DNA from: Mesorhabditis belari
Taxonomy: Eukaryota > Nematoda > Chromadorea > Rhabditida > Rhabditidae
DNA: 64,000 bases
NCBI GenBank assembly: GCA_958450365.1
Contig: CAUEEP010000725.1
Location: 768,501-832,500 of the forward strand
Reading direction: 5' to 3'
Of the stretch, positions 1-10,077 are shown piece after piece. A program made the position numbers and the translations under genes. The notes under the pieces were generated by a model. The model was not told the DNA's origin. It saw nothing but the letters and a program-made list of their open reading frames with translations, and ran no database searches. Positions within the stretch are counted from its first letter, which is position 1. Every line of letters starts with the position of its first letter.

Positions 1-176
1 TTCACGCGTCTGTAACTCCATTGTCTTTACCGTATTTCTAAATATTAATATTACCATTGTGTAGCCCTTGAAAAGAGCTTTCAGAAAATGTATAACACTA
101 ATAGTTTAAACTCAAAGACAATGGAGTTACAGACGTGCGAAAGTGACGATCGTTTTTCAAATATTATATTTCATTA
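1..176. mobile_element. Truncated copy of 220-bp TIR MITE
   Basis: Hairpin-like sequence whose two arms (about 1-40 and 110-160) are inverted copies of each other. It matches the complete copy at 1365-1584 almost base for base across the centre, but the outer left terminal repeat lies outside the window and the right end lacks the GTCCAGTA terminus. Confidence 0.75.
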
Positions 177-452
177 CTGTATTTGTTGGGTTATTAAACC
201 GTCTTTGATCTCAATCTTAATCTGATAGTGTGCTAAGGGAATTTCAACCAAATCATAAGGCTAAATCGGAGCTAATCAAACCAGTTAATCTTTTTCAAAT
301 TCAAGACGAATGTGTAAAGTAATTTCTCAAACCATTTGACGCAGAATTTCCCGCTGAATCCGAATCTGCTTTCCGTTTTTGCTAAATGGCACTCTATCAA
401 AAGTTATACGAATTTAAAGTTTTGTAAGGATTTTAAAAATCAAACACATAGA

Positions 453-636
453 CCTTAAAACCGGACTTTTAAGACTAAGAAAGTGAAGGGTTGTCTGAGT
501 GGTAGGAGGTTAGAAAACGAAACAGGAATCGAATCGAATCAGCCGACTTTTTGTTTTGCTTTTTTAAGTTTTAAATGGCTTGGGTGTACTCTGCTTCAAA
601 TCCCCTATTTTTAGCTAATTTTTTTTATGAAAACAT
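453..636 (+). repeat. Direct repeat, tRNA-like (SINE-type), copy 1
   Basis: About 180 bp repeated at 1149-1343 with high identity. It holds a weak A-box-like stretch (gttgtctgagtggtagg) followed some 40 bp later by a B-box-like stretch (aatcgaatcgaatc), so it may derive from a Ser/Leu-type tRNA. No tRNA fold is convincing. Confidence 0.5.
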
Positions 637-1148
637 TCATTTTTAACACATAAGACGCATAAGACTTAGGTAAAACAATAATAGAAATAATTCAACAATT
701 GTGACACTTGATGAAGTGTTACAATTGTGTCTTGAAGTGTTACAATTGTGTCTTGAAGTGTCACAATTGTCGATGAAGTCGTAGAAGCATGTGGAAGCGT
801 TTATTGTCATTCCAGAAACGAGTTTATCCCAAAAAAGGACATTTTTCTTTGGAAAAACTTGTCGTCGAGGCAATAGTCATATCATAACGAAAGCTCATGT
901 CATCGATTACTTACAAAACTTTAGACGCGTATAACTTTTGACAGATTGCTGTTTAGCAAAAACGCAAAAGCTCAGCATGCTTAGCGTGAGATTCTGCATC
1001 GAATGGTCATTTGTTATTTTTCATTTGTCATATGTCAATGTCAATGTCGAATGGCATTTGTTATTTGACCAGCCTATCGTCCTTGTTCGCTTTATAATAT
1101 CATTGGATATTCTGACAGCATCAGAATATCCAATCTACCAGAATAAAA

Positions 1149-1343
1149 CTTAAAACCGGACTTTTAAGACTAAGAAAGTAGTAGGTTAGAAACGGTTGGC
1201 GGAGTGGTAGTAGGTTAGAAAAAGGAACAGGAATCGAATCGAATCAGCCGACTTTTTGTTTTTCTTTTTTAAGGTTTAAATGGCTTGGGTGTACTCTGCT
1301 TCAAATCCCCTATTCTTAACTAATTTTTTTACGAAAACAGTCA
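1149..1343 (+). repeat. Direct repeat, tRNA-like (SINE-type), copy 2
   Basis: Second copy of the repeat at 453-636, with the A-box-like part better kept (ttggcggagtggtag). It runs directly into the MITE at 1365. Confidence 0.5.
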
Positions 1344-1364
1344 TTTTTCGAATGGAATGTGCCC

Positions 1365-1584
1365 TACTGGACAACGAAATATCATCAAAACGATCGTCAC
1401 TTTCGGGCGTCTATAACTTCCTTGTCTTTACCGTATTTCTAAATATTAATATTACCATTGTGTAGCCCTTGAAAAGAGCTTTCAGAAAATGTATAACACT
1501 AATAGTTTAAACTCAAAGACAAGGGAATTACAGACGCGCGAAGGTGACGATCGTTTTTCAAATATTATATTTCATTGTCCAGTA
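1365..1584. mobile_element. Complete 220-bp TIR MITE (TACTGGACAAYGAAATAT ends)
   Basis: Termini TACTGGACAACGAAATAT (1365) and its complement ATATTTCATTGTCCAGTA (ending 1584) form near-perfect inverted repeats. The ends begin and finish with TA, as for Tc1/mariner-type MITEs. There is no coding capacity. Partial copies lie at 1-176 and 21290-21371. Confidence 0.85.
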
Positions 1585-2114
1585 CTGTACCAAAGCTGTG
1601 TAATTAAATCGAGCTTTTGAGTGAAAACTGGATATAAGTGTGCCAGAAGAGGCGTGTTTAGAGATTTTGCGATCAGAAAGCACAATGTTTAGGTGTTGCG
1701 CAGCGAATGAAAGCAAAAGGGACAAGCTTTTTCGACTTGGATCGGATTTTTTTGCTTTGAAATCAGGCAAAAATAAGAGCTGTATTTGGCTGTTTCAATT
1801 TTTTCACTTTTTTCAATTTCAATTTCTTTTCAATGTGCTTCTTTTATTCTGTTTTCATTCTTTTTGCTTTTTGCAAATAAATCTTGAGAGACGATGGCTT
1901 TTCGTGAACGATTTGAGAGTTGCGTGTGAGTGACCGGGTCATCGGCCGGGTTATCGCATCGAAGATGAACTGAAGATTTAAACCATTACCGTAACTAACT
2001 TAGCTGTACCGTAATCTAGCTACGTAAGGAATACATTGACTAAAGTAACTATAAACTAAGGAGAAAACTATAAAGGATCCTATTGACGGACGTACCATAT
2101 TATTAGGACGATCC

Positions 2115-3563
2115 TATTGATACTTTTGAGCGGATTTTATCGAAAATTTGAGTATGTAAACAGAGCTGGATTTAGCCTCCGTTTCAACGTCGAAACAAGT
2201 ATTGTAGAAAATTTCAATTACCCCGAGATAGACATCATTGTAGACGGGTTGCGGGAAGAATTTGTAGTCAACGAGGCTTCCGTCCGACCACTCAATTTAG
2301 TTGTGGATTTTACCTTGTGTAAAACACTCAGAGTTTTGTGTAGCGTTCAAATTTGCGTATAAGTATATCCTCTATCAACTCAAATATGCTTTTCCCTCAA
2401 CATATCGAAGTCCAGTCGAAACGGCGGCTCCTTCAATACACGGCGATCACTGGCAAACGTTTTTATCGTTTTTCTCGTTGCTGATTCCAAGCGCTAAACT
2501 TAGAAACTTATTTTTTTTTTTTGATTTAAATAACTTAGTTTTTAATCTAAAAGTCAAAAACTTTATAAATTTTACCATAAATCTTCTTTAAATCATTGTC
2601 ATCGTGAATCGAAACGAGACGGGCGCCCATTTCTTGACAACTTTGTGCTGCTTTGTCTCTTGTGTACATTCGATTCCAGCCTTGGCTCACAGTGAAGTTC
2701 TAAAAACCTAATTGAAATACTTTTCAACTTTTTCCAAACGCTATTTTCTTCTTTACATTTGATATGCGCCCCGCTCCTTTTCCCATTGGCAATCTAACTT
2801 TAAGCTCGGATTTCTAGATGTTGGGCTGTTCAATTTAAATAGTTTTTGTACCAATCGATAGAGAAAGACTTGGCACATCTAATGATAATCAATTTCACAA
2901 GATTGTTGGACGCTTCGCCCTTTTGCCATTGGCAATCTAACTTTAAGCTCGGATTTCTTGGTGTTGAGCTGTCAAAATGAAATAGTTTTTGTACCAATCG
3001 ATAGAGAAAGACTTGGTGCATCTAATGATACAAAGAATATTTAAATTGGACAATTGAACACCAAGATATTTGAGCTTAAAGTTAGATGGCCAATGGCAAA
3101 GGGGCGGGGCGCGTATAAAAGGTCCCGCAATGACCCCGCCCCTTTTCCCATTGGCAATCCAACTTTGAGCTTAAATCTCTTGGTGTTCAATTGTCCAATT
3201 TAAATAGTTTTTATACCAATCGACAGAGAAAAAGTTGGCGCATCTAATGATACAAAGAATATTTAAATTGGTCAGCCTAACACCAAGAAATTTGAGCTTA
3301 AAGTTGGATTGCCAATGGCAAAGGGGCGGAGCGCCTATCGCAGCTGGTTTGTGATAAGCTCATATACAAAAACCGATCTGGTTTTATCTGATCGAATAAC
3401 TTTCGAAGTTAGCCATCTGTTTATTGCTCACCTGAAGATAATAGCAGTAAATGCTATTTGAAATCCATCCCTGATCACAGCCATTCACAGTCGTTTGACC
3501 TTGAGGTTTGCCTGTGCCCACTTGCAACAGCAAGATCAATACACCCAAGTACAGTAGGATTTT
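2115..3563 (-). pseudogene. C-type lectin-like gene, decayed
   Basis: Minus-strand exons with C-type lectin hallmarks. The first (3563 to 3432) reads a hydrophobic leader (KILLYLGVLILLLQ) followed by a lectin N-terminus (CDQGWISNSIYCYY), but no in-frame ATG precedes it. The next (2699-2576) reads AAQSCQEMGARLVSIHDDND, a typical lectin strand/loop, and ends at a GTAAAA donor. A following segment (about 2490-2380) resembles the W-Q-W-S-D-G region, but the second tryptophan codon is TGA and a frameshift is needed. A further segment (about 2300-2115) reads EWSDGSLVDYKFFPQPVYND and then an open tail. Family membership is confident. Pseudogene status is inferred from the missing start, nonsense codon and frameshift. 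A functional variant using unseen exons cannot be excluded. Confidence 0.7.
2765..3350. repeat. Hairpin repeat with GCCCCGCCCCTTTTCCCATTG ends, cluster 1
   Basis: Alternating inverted copies of a unit of about 150-200 bp. One end is GC-rich (cgccccgcccctttt-type) and runs into ccattggcaatctaactttaagctc, then gatagagaaagacttggcgc. Clusters of the same unit occur at 14017-14465 and 28013-28940. It lies in lectin intron 1. Confidence 0.75.
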
Positions 3564-3989
3564 GTCTCGAATTCTTGTATTGAGTCCAACAATTTATACT
3601 GCCAAAGTGACGTGCCGCAGGAGCTTCTCAAATCCTTCTCTGATCCTCTGATCATTTTTGGGTTGAGTGTGTTTTTTGAAAGTTTATTCGAGTGCAGAGA
3701 TAAGTTTGGGCACAAAGTTTATTTCACAGTTTTCAAAAGGGGAAAAACAGTAAATACTTAAGTAAATAAGGATGTCAATATACTGTAAGCATAATATTAT
3801 ATTAAACAAAAGGGTTTGTCCATTGGTTTCAGACTGATAAGGGAAAGATGATTGAGTCTTGCCTTTTCCAATGATATCTAACCCATTCGACGCAGAATTT
3901 TACGCTGATTCTAATCATGTAAAAATTAGCTGCCGAATGGCAGCTTATTCACTGCAAAAGGCCTAAACTTTTGAGCCTCTCCTTTAAAG

Positions 3990-4085
3990 CCGATTTCTTT
4001 AACCCAAACCGTTGATTGCGGAGTGGTTGAGTGCTTGTACAGCAAGCTCAGGGTCGAGATTTCGAACCCGACCCGACCCTATTCT
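3990..4085 (+). repeat. tRNA-derived repeat (Ser/Leu-like), copy 1
   Basis: Reads gattgcggagtggttgagtg (A-box-like), cagcaagctcaggg and then a degraded B box (cgagatttcgaaccc). Two reverse-oriented copies lie at 4495-4610 and 4858-4975, each followed by the conserved flank ggtttgggttaaagaaatcg. Confidence 0.6.
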
Positions 4086-4494
4086 ACGTTCTTTTGTGTT
4101 CTTTGTTGGTCCACATAAACGCTTTTCTCCTGTTCGATTGGAGTTTTTCATTCTTGTTAGACATTTAATAGCTTCTCAATGTACACAAGGTGATCGACGA
4201 AATTTGGCGCTCGGTTTTTAGCCGTTTTGATGACGCGTTTATCAAAACCTATTGAAATCATATCCAAAAATCTAGTAAATTTTCTGTAGTTTCTAAAATT
4301 TGTAATGATTTTTACAAGAAGTCTTCTAGTTTTTGAGTTATGCCCTTTTCCACGTCCTTCAAAAAAGGCCGAGAGTGGTATAGGGGTTCATCCTAGAATA
4401 TTATGTCGGTTTTGGTTTTGGTTGAAAAAAATTGGCTTAAAAGGAGAGGTTCAAAATGTGGATCCACAAAGAACACAAAAGAACGTAGAATAGT

Positions 4495-5212
4495 AAAAAG
4501 ACGGCTCGGGTTCGGATTCTCGACCCTGAGCTTGCTGTTAACCACTCAGCCACCGATGAACGGTTTGGGTTAAAGAAATCGGCTTTAAAGAAGAGGCTCA
4601 AAACTTTTGTGCCAGTTTGGCGGTGATTAGGCGCGATTCGGTAGCTACTTTTACATGATTGGAATCAGCGTAAAATTCGCGTCGAATAGATCATTGGAAA
4701 TGGCCAGATTCAATCATCATTCCCTTGTGAGTATGGCGCTTTAAAGATCACATTGTTCCGGAATCTGATGTTTAAATAACAAAATGGCTTGAAAAGATAT
4801 GGAATTTATAGAAAACAGTTAAACAGCCAACAAATAGTCCAACAAAATCTTCAGGAGAGGAGGTCGGGTTCGAATTCTCGACCCTGAGCTTGCTGTCAAC
4901 CATTCAACCACTCCGCAATCAACGGTTTGGGTTAAAGAAATCGGCTTTAAAGAAGAGGCTCAAAACTTTTGTGCCAGTTTGGCGGTGATTAGGCGCGATT
5001 CGGTAGCTAATTTTTACATGATTGGAATCAGCGTAAAATTCTGCGTCGAATGGTAGATATCATTGGAAATGGCCAGATTCAATCATCATTCCCTTGTGAG
5101 TATGGCGCTTTAAAGATCACATTGTTCCGGAATCTGATGTTTAAATAACACAATGGCTTGAAAAGATGTCGAATTTATAGAAAACAGTCAAACAGCCAAC
5201 AAATAGTCTTAG
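4495..5212 (-). repeat. Tandem duplication of about 350 bp carrying tRNA-derived repeat
   Basis: Positions 4495-4846 and 4858-5212 are near-identical direct copies. Each starts with an inverted tRNA-like segment (ggttcg[ga]attctcgaccctg as the reverse B box) and continues through a region with gattaggcgcgattcggtag, up to aacagccaacaaatagtc. This is a recent local duplication. Confidence 0.8.
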
Positions 5213-5541
5213 CAAGTCATTTACATAAGGAATTTTTCTATAAAAGAAGATATTCAGCTGTAAATTTGTACCCAGTGGTTTTTGGGGTCAAGGAATCGAT
5301 TATAGCTATACGTTTTACCAAATCAAACTCAAGTTTTCAATTTTTATATTATTTAAAAGCTTATTTTCTTTAAAATAACATAAAAAGTTTAAAAAAAACA
5401 TAAAAGTTAGCAAAGATTCTGTCTAAAAAAAAGTTTGAATCTTTAAAACATGACTACTTTAAAGCTATAACTTTAAATGTACTGTAGTACTATTAAATGT
5501 ACTGTAAAACTACATTAATTTAAGCTTGAATTGATTCAAGC

Positions 5542-5698
5542 TTAAGGCTTCAATTGGCTTTCATCAATCCCATCAATGACACTGCTCATTCTCGTTTTGC
5601 TACTGTTCGAGCGATTGATGCTGAAAACATTTCGCGCGTCTTGTGATGGCCGTTTTGTTAGCGAAGTCTCCGTCACGTAGCCACCGATTTGACGTTTT
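5542..5698 (-). CDS. Terminal exon of an unidentified protein
   Basis: On the minus strand an acceptor (tttatattttag) at 5699 opens a 157-nt exon that reads 51 residues to a TAA. The peptide begins KRQIGGYVTETSLTKRPSQD and ends DGIDESQLKP. It is hydrophilic, Ser/Arg/Lys-rich and has no low complexity, and its codon use resembles the other genes here. It begins in phase 2 (one base completes a codon). I could not find the preceding exon upstream (5700-10000 on the minus strand), where only repeats are evident. No domain is recognised. It could be an intracellular tail of a membrane protein; that is a guess. Confidence 0.55.
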
Positions 5699-6046
5699 CT
5701 AAAATATAAATAAAAAGTCATATAATCTCCCCAGCAATTTACGTCTAAATATGACTTTTTGAGTACTTTCCCATGAAAATTATTGACTACTCAACGAGTC
5801 AGAGTTTTCCGAATTACTGGCAATTACAATTACTCCAAATTACACGGTTATTTACAACAAATTATCTGTTCTTTGCGTCTATAAATGCTGTAAATTGATC
5901 CAATTAGACTATAGTTTTGTAAGTTAAACCAAACCAGGTCAAAAACTGACAAGGAAAAGGTATTATAGGTTTTTTTAAACTTTGACATTATACCCAATTT
6001 AAGCTGTAATTAGTTTTTGTGAGGGAAATGAGGGGATCTTGATAAA

Positions 6047-6225
6047 GTGAAATTAATCGGCCACTCTCTGGTTGGTCAATTGGTAAGTGGCTACGGTACA
6101 AGGCCAACGCTACAAGGCCAACGCTACAAGGCCAACACTACAAGGCCAACGCTACAAGGCCAACGCTACAAGGCCAACGCTACAAGGCCAACGCTACAAG
6201 GCCTAGGTTCGATCCCCAGCAGGGA
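6047..6225 (+). repeat. tRNA-like sequence with 14-bp tandem expansion between A and B boxes
   Basis: The tRNA-like start tggttggtcaattggtaagt (A-box region) is followed by seven copies of a 14-bp unit (gctacaaggccaac) and then aggttcgatccccagc, a good B box. The expansion sits where the anticodon arm would be. Confidence 0.75.
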
Positions 6226-6551
6226 ATTTTCTTTTACTTTTTTGATAATCTAAGCTTAGTTTTGTAATCTTTCCGGATAGCCACAATAGAATAATCTTGT
6301 GACGCTTCTATAGAATAATCTTGGCTTTATCTATAATTCATTGTTTAAACTTCAAATTTGTACTGTTTAACTTCTTTTTTGGGACTGTTTTAACTTTCGT
6401 TGTTTAATTTTTCATTCAATTTTTGTTAAGATTTCCAACAACAAGTTAATAGATTAACTTATTTTTGTTTCTAAATTTAAAATTGGTTTTTGATTTATAA
6501 AAGAGAATAATGAGATAAGAAAAGTCAATGAAGGCTGAACTAGAACAAGAA

Positions 6552-6640
6552 AAAGAAAATTCGAGTACCGGGGATCGAACCAGGCTCGCTGGCTTTGTAG
6601 TCTAGCTACTGGTAAGTACTTAGCCACCGAGTAAGCTGTC
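6552..6640 (-). repeat. tRNA-derived repeat, minus strand
   Basis: The reverse strand reads cttactcggtggctaagtac, then actacaaagccagcgagcc and ggttcgatccccggtac. Box order and spacing are tRNA-like, but the acceptor stem does not pair, so this is a tRNA-derived repeat rather than a gene. It is related to the element at 6047. Confidence 0.55.
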
Positions 6641-7199
6641 TCGGGCGTTTAACTTCACCTTATGAAAGCCTTCTCCAAAGATTTTTCGCTTTATTTTCTC
6701 TAAAAAAAGAGAAAAGTGTCAAAAATGAGTAAAAAAATCTTTTATTTTGTGTTTAATTGAGAAAAAAAGTAACTAATTTGATGTTTGACCGTTAGAAAAT
6801 CGGAAAATAAACGTTTTAGGAAAAATTCTTTTGAAAAAAGACTGAGATCAAGCTAAATGAGGGCAAGGATTTGGCAAAAACTAGTTACAGATACAGGTCC
6901 GGTAGAATGAAATAGTTAAAGTTTAAAAAAAAAACCCATAATAAGTCCATGTCTTCTTCTTGTAAGTTCGTCTAGACTTTAACCAGGACTTTAATCCGAT
7001 CAGAATTGGGCAAATTCAAAAAGGTGAGCCTGACCTTGGTTTTGATCATTCATCAATATGATTTTCTACTAAATGACAGCTTTTTTTAAAATGTAAATTT
7101 CGGAAAGAAGCTTTAAATTTTGAAAAACCTGAAAAACCTGAAAAAAAATGTTAATTTTGAGGCATAAACAGCTTTTGTTTAACAGGGTTTATTTTAGCC

Positions 7200-7770
7200 A
7201 CTGATGATACTGTAAATACTCTAATTGAACGTCACTCTATAGTAACTGACGTACAGTCGACTCTAATAGTGACTCTAATAGAACGCTCTAATTGAAGTGA
7301 CTGGCGTACAGTCAGGTAGTCTAACTTTGAACGTCCCATTCTCTTTACTGCTTTATGTTACAGTCTGTGTTTAACTGTCAAATGATAGCCCTTAAAATCT
7401 AGTATTTTTTGGTTTTAAAAGTGCTGGAAAGAATCTAGGGGCTGAGAAAGAAATCAGACTACGCAACGTTACGAGGAAATGGTGTGATACTGATGATACC
7501 GTAAATACTCTAATTGAACGTCACTCTATAGTGACTGGCGTACAGTCAGGTAGTCTAACTTTGAATGTCTCATTCTCTTTACTGCTTTATGTTACAGTCT
7601 GTGTTTGGATGTCAAATGATAGCCCTTAAAATCTAGTATTTTTTGGTTTTAATCTAGGGAAAAATCTAGGAGCTGAAAAAGAAATCAGACTACGCAACTG
7701 TACGAGGAAATGGTGTTAGATTAGAATATTTACTGTGGCTTTCTATTAGAGTATTTACAGTACTTGATTG
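7200..7770. mobile_element. MITE-like element with internal direct duplication
   Basis: It begins tgatactgtaaatactctaa and ends attagagtatttacagta, which are inverted. Inside, two direct copies (about 7205-7440 and 7493-7690) share gtacagtcaggtagtctaac and tttactgctttatgttacag. Ends are of the ACYGTAAATACTCTAAT type seen in other MITEs of this window. Confidence 0.6.
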
Positions 7771-8049
7771 TTTCTATACTGTGCTGTTTTCTATGTTAAG
7801 TGATGAGATCTTTCTGTGCTACTATATTTGTTTTTAATTGCCAGGTTACTTTCATCTAATCAATTCAAATCTTAAGTGCTTAAGGTGAGAATTTCAAGAA
7901 CATTTGCTGATGCTAATTTTTCTCTAAGATATTTAAATGATTCCCCTTGTATTTTCTCTTTCTTCTCTGACATCATGCGCCGGATAGCTCAGTTTTTAGT
8001 GCATTTAGTAAATGAGTAAATCATAAGTGAGTGGCCTTTTCTCATACGC

Positions 8050-8202
8050 CAACCTTCCGTTTCTTCTGAAAGCCCCCACAGTTTCTTTTTTAATCGAATT
8101 ATTAAATCGTGGAACATTTTACCCCTTCATTTTCGTGATCTTCCCACCTTGCCTAGATTTAAAGCCTCAATTTCGGCAATTGATTTGATTGCTCTGTGAT
8201 TC
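8050..8202 (+). pseudogene. LINE reverse-transcriptase C-terminal fragment
   Basis: An open 50-codon stretch reads SFFFNRIIKSWNILPLHFRD, then LPRFKASISAIDLIAL and a TGA. The FxNRIIxxWNxLP...L..FK motif is the usual C-terminus of non-LTR (CR1/jockey/RTE-like) polyprotein 2. Only the tail remains, as expected for 5'-truncated LINE copies. Confidence 0.75.
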
Positions 8203-8299
8203 TTTCTTGAGATATCTTTTTATCTTTTTGGGCGTGTTTTGAGTGGTATCCTGGGTGATTCTTGTAATCTTGTTTTGTCGCTATTCAACTGAATAAAGC

Positions 8300-8512
8300 A
8301 TCGTATTTTCTCTAATAGTAGTGCACCCCGCCGAGTTGATGACGATTTTACGGTTTCTAAGTTTTCACAGAAGCTCAACACTCTAATCTCCCACAAGATC
8401 TCATCGTCAGCTACATTTTCCGACCGCACATCGATAGGTTTTGGTAAGCGGTTGACGAGATTTAGAGGAATTTAGGCGACACTCAAGCACTACTATTAGA
8501 GAGAATACGCTA
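8300..8512. mobile_element. MITE family A (ACCGTATTTTCTCTAATAGTAGTGCACC ends), copy 1
   Basis: Left end cgtattttctctaatagtag, right end ctactattagagagaatacg. The core includes agttttcacagaagctcaac and agctacattttccgac. Other copies: 8696-8918, 25012-25230, 30720-31345, 34894-35105 and 44040-44806. Confidence 0.8.
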
Positions 8513-8695
8513 GATTCGGAATAAAATTCTGCGTCGAATGGTATAGGTCACATAGCATTTTGCCGGCTCAGCCAGTTGACCTTCCCTTGTAATACATACT
8601 TAAGTCTAGCTTCTTTAAGACTGGCTTTTACCTTTTACAAATACCATTTAATGCTATTTAATAACAATAAGATTAACTCCAGCTCTTGTTATAAA

Positions 8696-8918
8696 TACCG
8701 TATTTTCTCTAATAGTAGTGCACGCAAGCGAGCCGAGTTGATGACAATTTTACGGTTTCTAAGTTTTCACAGAAGCTCAACACTCAAATCCCCCACAAGA
8801 TCTCATCGTCAGCTACATTTTCCGACCGCACATCGATAGGTTCTGATAAGCGGTTCCTGAGATTTCGAGCAATTTAGGCGATGCTCTGGGTGCACTACTA
8901 TTAGAGAAAATATGGTAT
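8696..8918. mobile_element. MITE family A, copy 2 (complete)
   Basis: Ends taccgtattttctctaatag and ctattagagaaaatatggta. It is inserted near the end of an 85-bp sequence that is repeated uninterrupted at 9225-9308. Confidence 0.8.
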
Positions 8919-9200
8919 ACCGTATTTCTTCGAATAGAAGACCGGGTAAAGAGTATGATCGCATACTCCTGCGTAGCAGCCCTTTTTAAAATTTCTTTTC
9001 TGCATAAAAGCTTTCAATGAAGTGCTATAGGGCTGGAAAATGGCTCAAAAATCTGTTAGCTCATGTAGTATTTTTGAGCCATTTTCCAGCCCTATAGCAC
9101 TTCATTGAAAGCTTTTATGCAGAAAAGAAATTTTAAAAAGGGCTGCTACTCAGGAGTACGCGATGATACTCTTTACGCGGTCTTCTATTCGAAGAAATTC
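8918..9200. mobile_element. Hairpin MITE with about 125-bp arms (family B)
   Basis: The arms from taccgtatttcttcgaatag to gctcaaaaatctg are inverted at 9070-9200 with few mismatches (for example aatggctcaaaaat and attttgagccatt). It abuts family A copy 2 and shares its terminal TA. Confidence 0.8.
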
Positions 9201-10077
9201 GAAGAAGAAGAAGAAAACGGGAAGAAGTCTAGCTTCTTTAAGACTGGCTTTTACCTTTTACAAATACCATTTAATGCTATTTAATAACAATAAGATTAAC
9301 TCCAGCTGCCCGGAAAGTAAAAAGGTCGAGGCTTCAATCCCCTCTCCGAAAATCTTTCTTTCTCATTCTTTACTTTACTTTATTTTTATGATAAGTAAAG
9401 CTGGTAAGATTTTGGTAGCTGCTAAGAAGTAAGAAGAAAAGAATTACCAACAAATAACCGTACAGATGATGTTTGATTCTGTCGTTTAACAGTGTTTGAC
9501 TCTATTTTTAAACTCAATCCTTTGCACCGATGTTTGAGGCGAAAAAAAACTGAGTTTGCAATTTGAAACCTCAAACTTTTTATGTCTAGAATTTTATCTC
9601 TAGTGTTCAAAAATCTCTAGAAACCGTACAGATGATGTTTGATTCTGTCGTTTGACAGTTTTTGACAGTGTTTGACACTGTTTGCCAGTGTTTAACTCTA
9701 TTTTTAAGTCGCCAAGTCGAATTTTTCTGTAAACTTCGCAAAAACGTACTCTGGAAAAAAGGGCGAAAAGGTGAAAAGTGATCGAGCAATTTTTAGCGCT
9801 TTTCAGTCGAGTTCAAATCTTTTGAGTGGATTCTAAACCCAAGTGGAATTTCGAATGTTTACTCATCACTTTGAAAACTTTTCGAGTTATTTTTTCTTTT
9901 CCTCTTTCACTTTGTTTACTTTTCTTTTGGTGTTCCATCTCTAAATTTTTGAAAAAAAAAAAATTTAGCACCGCCTTGAGATTTGAAATGATTAAAGGAG
10001 AGAATTTTTGAGGTTAGATCAACAATTTTGTCTAGTTTTTTTGGAATTCTTTTTGAGTTTTCATTGAAGCTGTGAAG

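Larger units (their letters stand above)
5700..10077. other. Gene-poor stretch of repeats
   Basis: About 4.4 kb without an assembled gene. It contains tRNA-like repeats (6047-6225, 6552-6640), a MITE (7200-7770), a LINE tail (8050-8202), two ACCGTATTTTCTCTAATAG MITEs (8300-8512, 8696-8918), a hairpin MITE (8918-9200) and an 85-bp direct repeat (8599-8684 and 9225-9308). The remainder is AT-rich with nothing recognisable. Confidence 0.6.
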